From NCBI GenBank assembly GCA_003116995.1, contig BDSL01000134.1, forward strand, positions 124,001-188,000: DNA of 64,000 bases, in the 5' to 3' direction. The stretch's first letter is position 1; each line of letters starts with the position of its first letter. A program made the position numbers and the translations under genes. Shown piece after piece: positions 44,055 through 57,500 of this stretch. The DNA comes from Yamagishiella unicocca. Its lineage: Eukaryota > Chlorophyta > Chlorophyceae > Chlamydomonadales > Volvocaceae. Under the pieces are notes generated by a model that was not told the origin of the DNA, searched no databases, and saw nothing but the letters and a program-made list of their open reading frames with translations.

Positions 44055-45692
44055 AAGGATGCCCAGAGGCTGAAACGGTTGTGAGGTACCGTGGTCACGC
44101 GTCCACTTCGCTAGCTGCTACCGTGCTCCCCCGGTCCGGGAAAGCTTTCTTGCTCTACAGAAAGGGCCCGTCCGGACATATTCTTATGTGCGATGGATGA
44201 CGTTCCTAGCGCCATACCTTGTTGCGCTTTGATTGCTGTTGTTGTGTCGCTGCGCATCGATGTCAGGGTTAAACCACCAATTCCGCCGGGTCAGATGTAT
44301 CTGCTACCGACACGTAGAGCTTTGGTCACAGCGAACTTGCCAGATTCGCACCCTCGGTTAGTGGCGGTTGCTGAATGGGTAATAGGATGAGGACGGTTTT
44401 TGGGTGTTTAATGCCTCATCTGTTGAGCCTGCCGCCTACGACCCGTGTGGGATGTTAACCAAAGTGAGATGACCATTCATGCTTTCGTTGCTTGAGCGAC
44501 GATGCGCACTCCAACGCTTACGTACGATGCCTCCGAAACCATGTGCAGGAAGTTAAATCTTATTTATATACAATTGCTGTTTCCTAAAATTATGAAGGCA
44601 TGTACTCCAGATCTGAGGTCACGGAGAGTTATGGACACAATACGGTTTCGATGATATGGTTTCGCTGTCGGCGATCATGCATATATCGCATATATGAATG
44701 CCATTCGGGCACCACGGAAAATGCATGGATGACCCCCTTCGTTGCCAATGCGAAGCAGCCTCCGCACGCCTACATGCCGCTGTATTGTTGCCCAGAGTTT
44801 ACTGGCAACTCCCAGAACATTCGCTAACCGATCGCTTGGATGCCCCTTGAACAAGATTGCCCACATGATAATAATTCCTGGCTTATGCGGGGTGTACCTT
44901 ACGGTAGTTTGTACCGATGCGGAGTGCCTAGTGCAACCAACGCACACCAATGCGGCCCTGGCAAGCAACTAAGAAATACTGACACCCATCTTTTCCTATT
45001 TCATTTACACGAGTACCATAACCGTTCGCAAGGCATACGGCTACTTTGAGCTTCCCAATTAGACCGCAATCTATGTGCATTCTGCACCTGGCATAGCTGC
45101 CCGTCAGCTGAGACTACTAGTTGAAAGTATTTGAGCCAATTGTGCCACCATGTCGTGGCCCATTACCAACTCCGCATCCTCCGCTGGCCCAATAGTTCTG
45201 CCGGCCATCGTGCAGCTTCCCTGGGCATCGCGCGAACAGGTTCGGCTGCCAGGGCCCCGTGTCCAAAGTATGATGAACAGCAGGCGCAAGGCATCCATTC
45301 GCAAAGCCAAGTAAGATACTCGCCACGCCACGCACAGCACGACAGCCCCCCTTCGCCTTTCGAGGCATGTGCACGCATCGCGAGCAACTGTCCATGCGCT
45401 TGGGTTCCTCAACTCAACTCTGAGCCCTCATGCCAAGTGACGCACCGCGGAAGCCTGCTGATACCGTGTCGCATCGGAGCCCAACCATTTAGCTCCTCTC
45501 ATGGACCCACTCCTTTATGCACATCGGACACTATGACAGCAACTGGGGAGCCCCCTGCTGCGCCAACCTGCTTTTGCTCCCCGGCACACACCTGTCATCT
45601 TGGACCTGGCGCGGAGTTGAAACACTCTGGACAACATGCTGGATACCACTTCCCGTTTTATCGCGAGTACAAGCAGAAACAGAACCACCACC

Positions 45693-47488
45693 ATGCGCAG
45701 CTTGACAACAGCCTTTTCAGGCGCCTTGCGGCGGAACCTAGGCATTGGATGCCCGCTGAACTTAACCGACCGCCTACCCCCGATCCTGGGGCATGCTTAT
45801 TGGGGGTCCTTCCGCACCTATTTGCCCCGTGCCACCGCCCGTATGTCCCCTGCCTGCAACTTCGCAACCCAGTATCAAACACCACCCAGCGGCACGCCAC
45901 GTCAAACACCGGCCCGCGGCGCGCCACGTCAAACACCGCCACCACATCGCTCCACCCCTCGCCCCCACCACCTTGCTTCCCCCATCCTTCCCAGGTACGG
46001 CGCCGCCATGGCTGCGGGGCTGATTGTGGTGAGCTTGGTCAAGCGGCTCATCAACAGCGTACCCCTCGTGAACGTCGTTACGCGACCGGTCCTGGGTAGG
46101 TCCTGGGTCGCTAACGGCGGGGCGGATTAGCCCGTCAACACCTGGCAGCTCCGAAACCTCGAGCGAACCCTCGCCGATCGCCGCTAGTAGTGCACTGGTG
46201 GTGGTGCAGCATCCCGATATGACTCACGCCGCAACCCCGACTGTACACATGCCGCACACAGGCCTGTTCCCTACCGTCCTGATGGGCCCTGCGCTGGGAG
46301 CGGCGGTTGTGTACGGCTTGGAGCAGGGCGATATGCTCGCGGCGCGCCACGTGGTGCGGGACAAGGTGCAGCACGTACGGCGCGAGTTTGACGCGGTCGT
46401 GCAGGACCTCTCGTCCGAGGTTCAGACTCAGGGCAACTCGCCGCTGGCACGGCAGCTGGAGAGGACTCAGGTGTGGCCGTGCGTGCATGCGTGGATAGGC
46501 TAGCGGTGGGGTTGCAAGGAAAACAAGTGTACGAAAGATGAAGCCGCTTAGGACAGCCGTTTGCTTGGAGATGCATGCTGGAGAACTTGGCGGGGAATGG
46601 TAGCGGTGGGGCGCGTGACGGTGGGTTACATAAAAGAACCGGTAACTCGACTTGGGAAGTGTAGCTGGAGCATAGCCTTCGGACATCTGGACGCGCGCGC
46701 ATGCTACTGGACTAGGGTGGCCGGCCTCAAACATGGACGCAACGACGGTGGGTGCAGTGAAAAAGAGGAACGAGTGGGCTATATGGTGGAGTGCAAAGCA
46801 GAGAACTGGGATGGTGAACGGGGAAGCGATGCCGCGGGATGCCCTGTGGGCTGGTGACGTCCCAGCCCATCCCGGAGACCGATCGTTGCCTTGAAAAGAA
46901 TATACGATACCGATGTACATTGGCGCGCGGCTGTTGCCGGCGCGTGGCTTGAACCACGCCGCCTTACTAGGGAGAAACCGCGGCGGCGATACGAACGGCA
47001 ACGAACGCACGCTAACGGTCGACAAACAAGCGCACAGTATAAACAGAGTGGGAGCGCCGGTCGCGGTGGAGGACTCACCTGGCCAGCGCGGACGGGGGTG
47101 GTGGTGGTGTCGGGACGAAGGGTGGTGGGAGGAGAATGGGAGCCTGGTATGGTAATGCGGCGTCGATGGGCACAGCCGGCTGGCGCCGACTGCTGCGCGG
47201 AGTCGGCCCGAGGGATCCTTCCAACTACTCAACCCCTTGCCTTCAACCCCTACCCCCTACCCCTCCTGGCGGCCGCAGGGTGCCCTGGAGAGCACGGCGC
47301 GCGCCGCCACACAGGCGGTGTCGGAGCTGGAGCGTGCCGTGATGCCCGTACTGGAGCGCGAGTACAGGTGGGTGGGTGCCTGCTGGCCAGCCGGCCGAGC
47401 CGACTGGGGAATCTTGGCGGCGTGGGTTATGCTGTGTCGCCGTCGTCGCGGACCCCCTAGCGACGACCCCCTAGCGACGACCCCCTAG
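45693..47488 (+). CDS. Small membrane protein with organelle leader, unrecognised
   Basis: Model: exons 45693-45805 (end uncertain, 45844 also fits), 45995-46099, 46149-46470 and 47279-47488, phases 2, 2 and 0; about 250 residues. The ATG follows ACCACCACC. The N-terminus MRSLTTAFSGALRRNLG could form an amphipathic, Arg-containing presequence, more mitochondrial than plastid in style. Exon 2 carries a hydrophobic span (AAMAAGLIVVSLV), exon 3 a second (LFPTVLMGPALGAAVVYGL) followed by a charged helix (VVRDKVQHVRREFDAVVQDL), and exon 4 an amphipathic helix (ATQAVSELERAVMPVLER). The last exon may be spliced at 47367; otherwise translation ends in a 14-bp minisatellite. No family recognised. Confidence 0.45.
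46505..46745 (+). repeat. Longest copy of the dispersed repeat (motifs A, B reverse, C reverse)
   Basis: TTGCAAGGAAAACAAGTGTA, GAGATGCATGCTGGAGAAC, GGTTACATAAAAGAACCGGT, CTCGACTTGGGAAGTGTAGC, then GCATAGCCTTCGGACATCTG and GCGCGCGCATGCTACTGGAC. It lies in the third intron of the small membrane protein gene. Confidence 0.75.
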
Positions 47489-47530
47489 CGACGACCCCCT
47501 AGCGACGACCCCCTAGCGACGACCCCCTAG
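47455..47530 (+). repeat. 14-bp minisatellite, five copies
   Basis: Perfect units CGACGACCCCCTAG. If the upstream gene is not spliced at 47367, the repeat encodes its last residues and supplies its stop codon. Confidence 0.95.
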
Positions 47531-49370
47531 GTTTGGTACAACTCATTCCAGTTTCCTTATCCCCTACCTTTCCTGTATGCTGGGGTACGCAACCCCCCAT
47601 TGCGCGTCATCGTTTCCCCTCCCTGCTCGCCCTCCAATCCCCCATCCCCACCTCTTACGTACCTCTGCCGAACGGTATACGGCACCTTCCCGTCCTGGGC
47701 CACCAGGAACGTCGAGCCCCATGCCCGTAAGGCCCTGCAAGGAGCTGGCATCGGCGGCGACAACCACCGCTGAGTGATGTCCGCGGATGCGTCGACTGTA
47801 GGGCACGCAAAGGGCACACGAGCAGCTGCGCCATAGCAGTTTTGCAGGAATGGCGGCCGGCAGGAGGAGCGATAGAGAGGAGAGCGGAGCGATTTGGGCG
47901 GCGGCGGCGGCAGGAGGGGACGCGAGGTGGCGCTGCTGGTGGCGGTGTCGTTTGCTTGCTTGCTTACCGTGTGCGCTTGCGGGGATGGGGATCGGGGCAC
48001 CAGCGAGTGTTGGTGTAGAGGATCGAGTATCGCCAGGGACGCTTAGCAGCGGGTTTGGTGCATGTTGGCGAGGAAGGCGGGGGCGTAGTAATGTATTCCA
48101 TACAATTACAATGCCATCCCTATGGTTTCTATCCAGGCCGAAACAAAAGCGCGATGCAAGGAAGTTGACTTTCGTGGTGAGAAGGTGTTGTAGACTGCAA
48201 ATATTCATTCCTGTGTTTTCGGTGCTGCCGTTTTCGACAAGTTGTCCAATACGACAGTACGACACCCTCGACCGTGTCATTAGCATCATAGTTGCCGAAA
48301 CCAGTTAACAGCACAACCAGCCCAGCAACTTTAGGCGCGGCAACTTTGCTGTACGGCATTGCCGCGTTCGAATTTGGACGGCAATCAGTGCTTCTGCCGT
48401 CATAGGAAGGTGCGATTTGCTCGCTTTGCTGGCTGCTGACATTGAACGTGGAGTTGCGTGCGCATATGGTATGTGGGTACGGTGTGCTGTGTGAATAAAC
48501 CTAACATCGCAGCAGGTTGCTCGGCGCACTCGCAACCCATCCGGTGAGCCTGCCTGCAACCCGCCACCCACTGCCCGGCTCCCCGGCGGGATCCTGCATG
48601 TGCTAGGAGCCGTAGTGGCTGCAGTTACGTAAGCACAACCTGGAGGGCGCCACAGGCCAGACCGCTAGTCAGGTCAACCTGTCCGAGCAAAGGAGCAATG
48701 TTCCGAGTAACCAGGGAGATACTGTTGCCCGGAATCGTCCAGCTGACCCCCTTGTAACATAGCATTCCGTGCGATTTAAATTTCTGGTACGATGCACCTA
48801 CTAAAGCAAGCTATACGTTGCTAAGCCCTGGCTCGTCTGAGCTCGTCCAAGAGGTAATGGATTCAAGGAAGCAAACATAACCTGATCTTCTGTATCTCTT
48901 ATGTCATGTCCTCTAGGTGCTAGGTCCATTGAAGCCATCCACATCCTCATACGACCGCGCTCGGCCACTATCCATAGAAACGACACAAGCCCGTTTTCAA
49001 GTAAAATAAATGTCCACCATCCTTCACCACCGAATTTCATTTTATTTTCAAGTTAACACGGGTAATGAAAAATCTTCATGCCTAGGGTCCTGAGCAAATC
49101 GGGAACTGCGACCTGTAAGACTACCGCACGGGTACTTCGTTTTCCATACTTACTCTCCATATTTAACAATTGATGATTAGTTCCATTAATTGGGTAGGAT
49201 AAGATAACGTAGCATAACCTACGTTCAGCAGGACTCAGTATGGTATACTCAAAAACTTCCGCAAATGGCGCCGAGAATCGTCGAAGTGGTAATGAGGCAA
49301 AGGTATGTATGCAGGCAAACGACGTACATAATTTACTACGTTGCTGATTCGTTGTTGGTATACATGTGTG
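47531..49370. other. Intergenic, no supported gene
   Basis: A 73-bp minus-strand segment (47734-47662) has good splice-like ends and alga-like codons but no partner exons. The rest is of lower GC content without coding signals. Confidence 0.35.
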
Positions 49371-49376
49371 CGCGCA

Positions 49377-49382
49377 TATAAG
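49377..49382 (+). promoter_or_regulatory. TATA box candidate
   Basis: TATAAG about 95 bp upstream of the ATG at 49474. Confidence 0.4.
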
Positions 49383-49473
49383 TGGTCGTGTCCTTGCTTC
49401 ACTGCTTCAGACAGAAGCTTAGCCAGAAACTTTGTTTCACGAAGAATAAATATGATTGTATTCCGCATACAGG

Positions 49474-50277
49474 ATGCGCTGCACTCTGGCGCTGGCGTTG
49501 CCATCGGTAGCAGTGCCCAATTGCTTGGCCCCGCTGACTGTCGCAACTCACAAGACACAGCTCAACCCCATCCTTTCGAAGTTCAAAGTTCTTCGCCCAA
49601 AAACTCAACCTCGCCAACCACGGCAGTGCCGAGCTGTCAAGGTGTGCATGGTGCGTGGCGAGGACTCTAGGAGGCAGGGGTCAAGGGAGGGTAACCCTGA
49701 CCATGGGTTACCCCCTTCGTTGAGAGTACTTGCCCGGGTGTGCGTGGGTTACCGGGGGTTAACCCCCGTTTCAGTTGGACTGCCATAGGGGGCGGGGAAC
49801 GGCAGCACGGCGTCGCAGCTTGCATGCATGCACGGCATGGGCTGGGTGGCTGGGAGTTCGCAACGTACGGACAGCAGCATTGCAAACATTTTCGCCGTCG
49901 CCCCGCCCTATGCCCCGGCCACCGACCCGGGCCCACCGTTAACCCGCACATGCATCTATAGCGCTTACTATCTACCTGTTGCCTATCCATGACTCGCCCA
50001 CGCACTTAATTGTTCGCACACGACCGCGTCGATGGCTCCTAACATTTCGTTGCTAAGTGTGCGTGTGTGTATTCTCGTCCACAGCAGGCGGCGGAGGGGG
50101 CGATATAACTGATGGTCCTACTACTAATAAAACAACCACTATCGCGTCCATTCATCAGCAGCCGGCGGTTCGCAGTCTGCAGCAGGACAACATTCCAGCA
50201 GCAACAGCACCTCATGGCCGTGGGAACACGGACACGGTCCTCATCCCAGCGGGATGTTTTTGGCTGCTGCGGGAACG
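49474..50277 (+). CDS. Possible leader exons, separate short gene or 5' end of the NLR-like gene
   Basis: Exon 49474-49641 starts MRCTLALALPSVAVPNC and continues with many Lys, Arg and Gln and no acidic residue, like an organelle leader, ending at an AAG/GTGTGC donor. A second open segment, about 50085-50277, contains DITDGPTTNKTTTIASIHQQ and ends RERG at a GTAGGT donor in phase 1. That phase fits an acceptor at 51600 (GGTATCAG) in the first exon of the NLR-like gene, which could then begin here. The join between the first two segments does not fit simple phase (0 to 1), so at least one boundary is wrong or an exon is missing. Confidence 0.3.
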
Positions 50278-51589
50278 AGGTAGGTGCGTGGGACCGGCGA
50301 TTGATACATACCAACAGACGCAGACGTCTTCCTTTCTCGTCCATTCATCCATCCGGGTATGCATGGTAGCAGCGATCAATTACCCAGGATCACTACCACG
50401 CAACGCAACCATGCACTTGCGGCAGCATCTGTATGTCTATCGACGTACGTTCTGCTACTCTGTCGGCTGCCTCTCACGCACTGCGTACGTATGTATCGAC
50501 GCTCGTACACAGCATGTATAGTACGTACGTAGATAGGCCGTCAACCTCTACACGTGGTAGTTATTACGTACGACCCTGCGTCCTACATCCTGAGTTCCTG
50601 ATTGGCCCACGCACGCACCCAGCAGCCATCCACGCATGCACCCCGCGCCGGCGGCGGCGGCGGCGGTAAGTAAGCGGCCACCATGCATGCCGATACCATA
50701 CATGCATGTACACACGTATCACGTATTGGTACTACGCTGACATACACACACGTACGGCACGGTGTGGTGACACACGTACGGGGCACCGTCGGTATAGTTG
50801 TGTTACAACAGAGTTACGGTCTTCAGGGACGTACGTCAGTAGTAGTGTTCGTTGAACAGGTGGGAGACGATTATTGTCGCCATCGCGCTAAGTCCATCGC
50901 GCTTGTCCATGCAATAAGTTACATGGCGGCGGGCTCGTAGCAGATAGGGAATCACGCAGCTAATAAGCGCGTTACTGCTTCGTGCGTAGATGGCCTGACT
51001 TGCACCGGCCAGCCAGCAGTATCCCGTTTTACTTGCTCGGCGGGCGCGCGCACTGCTGATGACATGACTCCACCTGCGTCGGTCCGCTCGCTGCTGTACC
51101 GCGCGCGCGCCACACATGTCGTACCTGTTCCGTAGCAGACGCCACGGTTTGGTATGTATGTATGTCCAGCCACCGCCAGTGATGTCGTATATTCACAAAA
51201 CATCGCTTGCGTGTGCTAAGGAAGATGAAACGCTTACGAGCAATGGACCCGGACGGCGTAGCGGAGGAGTGTTGCCCAGCAGCCGAGCTGCACCCGCACC
51301 GCACCTACCTCTCTTTACGGCGGTGGCTGGGGGCATGGACAGCAGGCGCTATACATCGGTGTCTGCTAGTATCTGCAGCTACTCGCACCACCTACGCATT
51401 GCTGCCGCCCTAGCCGGCTAGGCGCGCCTACCTATATTCGTCGCCGAGCGACCTGCTTGGCTGCCGACGTGGTCGGTGTTAGCTGCTGCTGTGCGTGTGC
51501 ACGCCTTATTATTTTATCTCCACGGGTGTGCGCGTGCCTAACCTTGCTTCTCTATCTGCCCATCATCGCACCCCGCCCGCCCACATCTA

Positions 51590-54500
51590 ATGGTATCAGC
51601 TACACACATATACGCACGGCTGCGCACACGTGGCGGCGGGGAGCAGCAAGCTGCTGCTGCTGCCGGGTCATCATCGGCGGTGGCGACTACTGCTGGTGAA
51701 GATTCAGCCGCCGCCGCCGCCGCCGCCGATGCCCGCCGAGGTTGCGGCGGCAGCGTGGATGCTGCTGGAACTGCCACCGCTGCTGCTGCTGCTGGTAGTG
51801 AGGTTACTGCCGCTGTAGCTCTACTCCCAGTGGATGAACATAACCCTTGCATCGCCGACGATCCACCGTTGTCAGAAGCTGCCTTGGTCATGGCAGCTTC
51901 AACAGCAGGACAAGCCGATAATGACGTACAGGGGGAGATGCCCACACAGGACCAGCGCCGAACACAGAGCGATGAGGTGCCAACCGGACCACCGCAAGCC
52001 AACTTGGCCTCAGCCCCTAGAGTTCCCATCCTCGGTACGTGGATTGCTTGGACAGCGCGCGTCGGTTGGCCTAGCTTGCTCCGGGCTGCCGTTGGTAAAC
52101 GGTGTACAACGGGATCACCAACCGTCTATCAATCGGAAATATGGACAGCATCGCTTAAATATGGCAAGGTCGCCCGCATAAAACGGGGATATAGCAAGTA
52201 GGGAACGTAAAAAACAACACTCGCTCGTACGTACGCACGGGGCTGTCCAATAAAAACTAACATTAAAACTCCAATCAAATCCCTCGCGCAGATAGCCGTT
52301 CCGAAGCGGCCGTGTTCAAGGGCATCACCCTGCGTGGGCTACGTAGGCTGAAGGCAGTGATCAAGCAGTATTATGAGTCATTGGGTGTTGACTTCCTTTC
52401 CATAACGTCGACTCGTGTACAGGACTGGGTGAGGATGGTGACTAACCAATACAAGTGCCGAGTGGCCGAGCTGACCGACTTGTTGGACCCCGAGGAAGTG
52501 GGCCGGCCCGACTACTTCATTAGCCATGCCTGGGGAAATAACTTCAACGGGTTGTTGTCCAGCGTCGAGGCTTTCATGAAAGTCGCTGGCGCAAATGAAG
52601 ACACTCGCGTTTGGATTGACCTTGTGGCCGTTAACCAGGTGCGCTAGTCACATCATCCATTTCCGCTGGGCCGCGAGCTAGGTTGTGTAGTTAGACAGAA
52701 AAAACACGTTCCACGTGTTCCGTACAGCAGGCCTGTAAATCGCGCTGTGTGCACAATTGTCACCAGCTACGGTAGTTACGAACTTATTTGCCAGCCATTC
52801 AATGTCCGTGACTACTGACTGTTTTTAGCAATGCCACCGTTAAATAGCTAGGCTAGCAGCTATGTACACATTGAAGCAAGTCCTCGCCACTCATCATACA
52901 CGTCGTTACAAAATCAATGAGATCCGCACATAGGCAGGATTATCATGATGAATAATAGGCACAATCAACTCCACATTATATAGTAACGGAAGCTTGCGAA
53001 GTGTCCCTGTATTTGTGCAGCAACCATGCGCACTCATTAAAAAATCCATATCCTACCTGCCATACATATAATTAATTACAATAACCGCCGCACCACGCAC
53101 GCACGCACCCTGCTGCCGGGCTATCGCTGGCTAATGATGTCCCGTGTTCCAATCCTTGGCCCCAAAACAAGGCTTGAAATAACGCACAAATTGGATGCCT
53201 GTTGGACGAAATGTGGCTGGCTTTCTCTTATCTAAATGTGCTGCCACACTGATCTTTGCAACCCCGCCCATCCATTTGCGGGGCGAAATCCAACCAACCA
53301 TCCGGGAAATTCAATCAACCATCATGGCCGCCGACACCGCCTGCCTGGTTACGAGACAGCATGACTCCGATTACCAGAGGGCCGACCTGAACGCATTCAA
53401 AGATGTCGTAAGGGCGGCAACCTTCGGCACTATTGTCGTCATGGGAAAGGGCAACTTGGAAGGCAACACCTGCAACCCCGCCACGCGGGCCTGGTGCATC
53501 TACGAGTGGGCAGCCGCAGTGGACACGTTTGGACATGACGGCCTGCTCATGCCACTCACCACCGGCGACCGAGTGACACTGGTGAACACGCTGAACGTCA
53601 GTAATGCGCAGTGTTTTAAGCAGGAGGACAAGGACATGATACTGCGGGACGTGGAGGCTAGTCACGGCTCAGTTGATGCCTTCAATCAACGGCTCAAGCT
53701 GATGCTAATGCTACAGCCGCTGTCTTACGGTGTTGACCTGCGCCGCCTTGGCGAACGCTCCAGGGGCACTCAGTGGGAGTTTGGTCCTGTGAAGCAGTGG
53801 TTTGCAGCAGGGGAGGGTGGACCCCGTGTCCTGTGCGTCCTGGCGGGTGCGGGCGAGGGCAAGTCCACCATCTCAGCAGCACTTTGCGGGCAGCAAGGAA
53901 ATAATCTCGTCGGCGCATATCACTTTATCAAGTACAGCGACCAGCGGCGGCTGGATCCTGTGAACGTCATCAGGAGTCTGGCGTACCAGATTGCGGCAAG
54001 GTAATAATTTGCGCATCTGCCGGCTGACTCGCGATTAATTGGTCAATCGTTCGACTTCGGGATTATCACACATGTATGGATTCGCACGCACACGCACACG
54101 CACCCGTCAACTGATGTACGTATCAGAGTTAGGGATGCTTTAAGTGTCAGTCCATTAAAAAATGGATAACGCTTCCTTGCTGACGAGTAGAGTCTTGGAT
54201 GCAAATTATAAGTTCCTACCTGCTGACGCGCGCTGCTGACCTTGCTTATGTCATGCACTGTGTATACCAATTTCCGGCTTGTAACCCATGTTATAATACC
54301 GTGTCTGCCGCCTGCTGCACGTAAGTAAAATGCCTAAATATAAACGACTTGATTTATTTAACGCGTACAATATGTGGATATGTCTTTATTCGATGCCATG
54401 CCGTTTGAACTTCTAGCTACCTATTTGCTTGTTGATCCCATTCATCATCTTTGCAGGCTCCCAGCGCTCTGCCCGCATCTCCTTGCGGCCAACGACATCA

Positions 54501-57500
54501 AGCTGGCAAAATCGATCGACCCGGAGTTTGTCTTTCAAAAGCTGCTACTAGAGCCCATCAACAAGCTCACCATGGAGGGGCCTAAGCCTCAGCTAGTAAT
54601 TCTGATCGATGCCCTCGACGAGGCTGACCCAGCAGCAGCCAATGGGAGCAATATCGTCTCCCGAAACCCCAGTGGCGACAAAACTCCAGTGGACGTATGT
54701 GGCAATAAAATGTACCAGCTCATTGTGAAGCAACTGAAGACCCTGCCCTCCTGGGTTCGCTTCATTGTTACCAGTAGGCATGATGCCATGGGTGGGAGCA
54801 TCCGCGTCAACCTGGACCGCTCCTTCAAAGGGGCTGTGCAGTACGTTCAGCCAATGGAGCTACGTCGTCAGCAAACTGACGGCTCAGATCATGGGAGCGA
54901 TGGTGGTATGCTTGTGTTCCACACAATCGTTAAGGAGTGCAACCTTGGGACTAGCACTGCTGTTACAGCCCCTCCACTGCCACTTCCCAGCGGGCCCCCC
55001 CAGGTGGATGACGTCTACAGGGCGTACATGCACTTGTTTCGGACGGCAATTGCCGATTGCACTGATGCTGAGAAGCAACGTATTAAGGAGCTGATCTCGG
55101 TCCTGCTGGCGGCTCAAGAGCCACTGTCTGCGTCACTGATACATTCCATGGGCCTTCATGATACACTGCAGCAATTGCCAGGGTACCCGGTCACTTTTTA
55201 CGTGGACGAACACCATGTATATACTCTCCACAAATCCCTCATCGACTGGCTAACCGCCAACACCCACTTGGTTGCAGTCGATGTGGATTTGGGCCACCGA
55301 ATTATCGCCAAGACACTCGTGGCATCGTTTGATGAGAGTATTGATGTCAGCAATGCAAGTCCCTCAGTGTACACCCTCAAGTATCTGGTGCGGCATCTGG
55401 TAGCTTGCGGTGATGGTGCCTCCCTGGAGCGCTTCCTGCTTAACTGCACCTTTGTGTCAGAGGTCTTTAGCCATGGACACGGCCACACCTTAATCCGTGA
55501 CGCCCTGGCTTTTACAGCCCCGGGACCCCTGCTGGCCGACATCCAACGCTGGTTACTTGTTGAGCAGCACAAGCTAGCAGGCGCCAAAAGGGCGGACCTG
55601 GTGTCGCGGAGTCTCTTGACCTGTCCCGTGGAAACCGGAATCTTTAAGCTCCATGAAGCTCGATTGGCGGCAGCAGCGAAGGCGGCTGGCAGGGTCCAAA
55701 CACGGTTGCAGCATGTCTTTGGGCCGGCTCCCAGATCGTGGTCGCCACTGAAGGCTGTCCTGCAGGTGAGTCATTACGCAAGTATTATGATTTATTTATT
55801 TATTATTATAACATTACGCCGGCCGTAGCCTGGCGTGTGTTGAGGGGGGACAAGGTAGGGGTTCCGTTCTTCCTATACTACTCGCTCCGTCGGTCCTATC
55901 TATGCATGCAAGTTATCAACAGCAGCAAACTACGTAGTACCAACGAAGCGCTCATTTCCTGCGAGACTGCAACATCGTACCTGCCTGCACGCAGGGTCAC
56001 AAGCAACCAGTCAAGGGTGTAGCTTGGAGCCCCGACGGCAAAACGCTTGCAAGTGGCAGCGAAGACGCAACACTGCGGCTCTGGGACGCGGTTAGTGGGG
56101 AGTGCGCCGCTACACTGGAGGTATGTTGATAGGCACATCTCTTTCAGTTATGCGGACAGCAATTACGCACTGATGATAACTGAGTTATGGCCTGCCGGTG
56201 CGCGACCTTCTATTGCGTGCAGGGCCACACGAAAACTGTAAACTGCGTGGCTTGGAGCCCTGACGGCAGAACACTCGCAAGTGCAAGCGACGATACAACG
56301 CTGCGGCTCTGGGACGTGGCTAGCGGAGAGTGCATAGTCACACTGGAGGTATGTACGCACGTACGATACATAGCGACGCACCCTTCCACTATGCATACAT
56401 TACATGCTTGGTTGGTATCTGCTGTGGCGCTGCATCGATCCTCGCCTACGTATAATACATGTTAATCACTAGTATGTTTAACGTAATAACAATGGGCAAG
56501 ACTACTAGCCTGCATGGTGCGTGGTATGGATGGAGGTGCAGTGGCCGGTCATATAGAGCGAGGCGGGGAATGAAGTGCCCATATATTGTTGTACCTCATC
56601 CCCCATCCAAGGTAGGTGTTTGCAGTTAGCAGTGTATCTTGGCGGCGGCGGCGGGCTTGCATCGTGGAGGCGGAATAACATTGTCTCGCTGTTAGCTGAC
56701 AAAATGGATGGAGTTGTGTGCAGGCAGCATGTAGCTTCATGAGTAGCTTCATGAGCGAGTACCTCTTTTCCTTTCTGTGCGACATCACCCATCCAGCACT
56801 CAGTGGAGGCGCGCATGTGCCCTCACTCCTCGCCGGGCTCTGATGCGATGGATAAACGAAAGCCACACAGTGCATGGAAGGCTTGGCTGGTGTATATATA
56901 TTAAACTTGCTAGAGTGCCAAAACAACTGCCGACGGCCGGATGGGTGAATATTGGCAAATGTCGGATAACATGCATCCACTCTTGGCGTGTGTACGTCGG
57001 CTAGCTAATGGGTGAGATAGACAGATGCGATATAAAATAAAGACATACATGTTGGCCTGTTTATTTTGCATAGCATTACGTGCTTGCTTGCTAGCTTCAG
57101 CATTCTGAACCGAAGCAATACCTTCTTAAACATGAATGGTGAACACGTATTTTTAATGGCGAACACGGGTTATAAGATAAACACTCGCCCTAAATTTGGT
57201 AACCCCACTGCACATACCTGTCATCCTTGCAATTGGTCGGTAACCGGGGGATAGGCACGCGGCCTAAACCTGGTGACCCCACTGCACGCGCCTGCCAGCC
57301 CTGTCAAATGGCCCGGTAGCTACCTAACAGGGCGGGTAGTCACACGACCGACGCGCATTTATCCCATCGCACTCGCCTGTAAGCCCTGGCAAGTAGTGGC
57401 CCGGTAACGGGGGGCTAATAATCACCCGGCCTAAACTTGGTATGTAACCCCATATTGCCAGCCTACGGCTTAAAGGATAGCCTGCTGCCTTAGCCCTCAC

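Larger units (their letters stand above)
40751..45692. other. Gene-poor interval with repeats
   Basis: About 5 kb without a coding region I can support. ORFs of up to 170 codons exist on both strands, but the longer ones cover repeat copies (42.6-43.1 kb) or trinucleotide arrays (43.35-43.5 and 44.0 kb). Confidence 0.4.

Noticed and set aside
46135..47232. 365-codon minus-strand ORF
   Set aside because: Covers antisense of the small membrane protein exons and of the dispersed repeat copy at 46505-46745.
47662..47734. Minus-strand internal exon with good splice-like ends (TTGCAG and GTACGTAAG)
   Set aside because: No partner exons of matching phase found on either side; all three frames of both strands are open, so it is not decisive.
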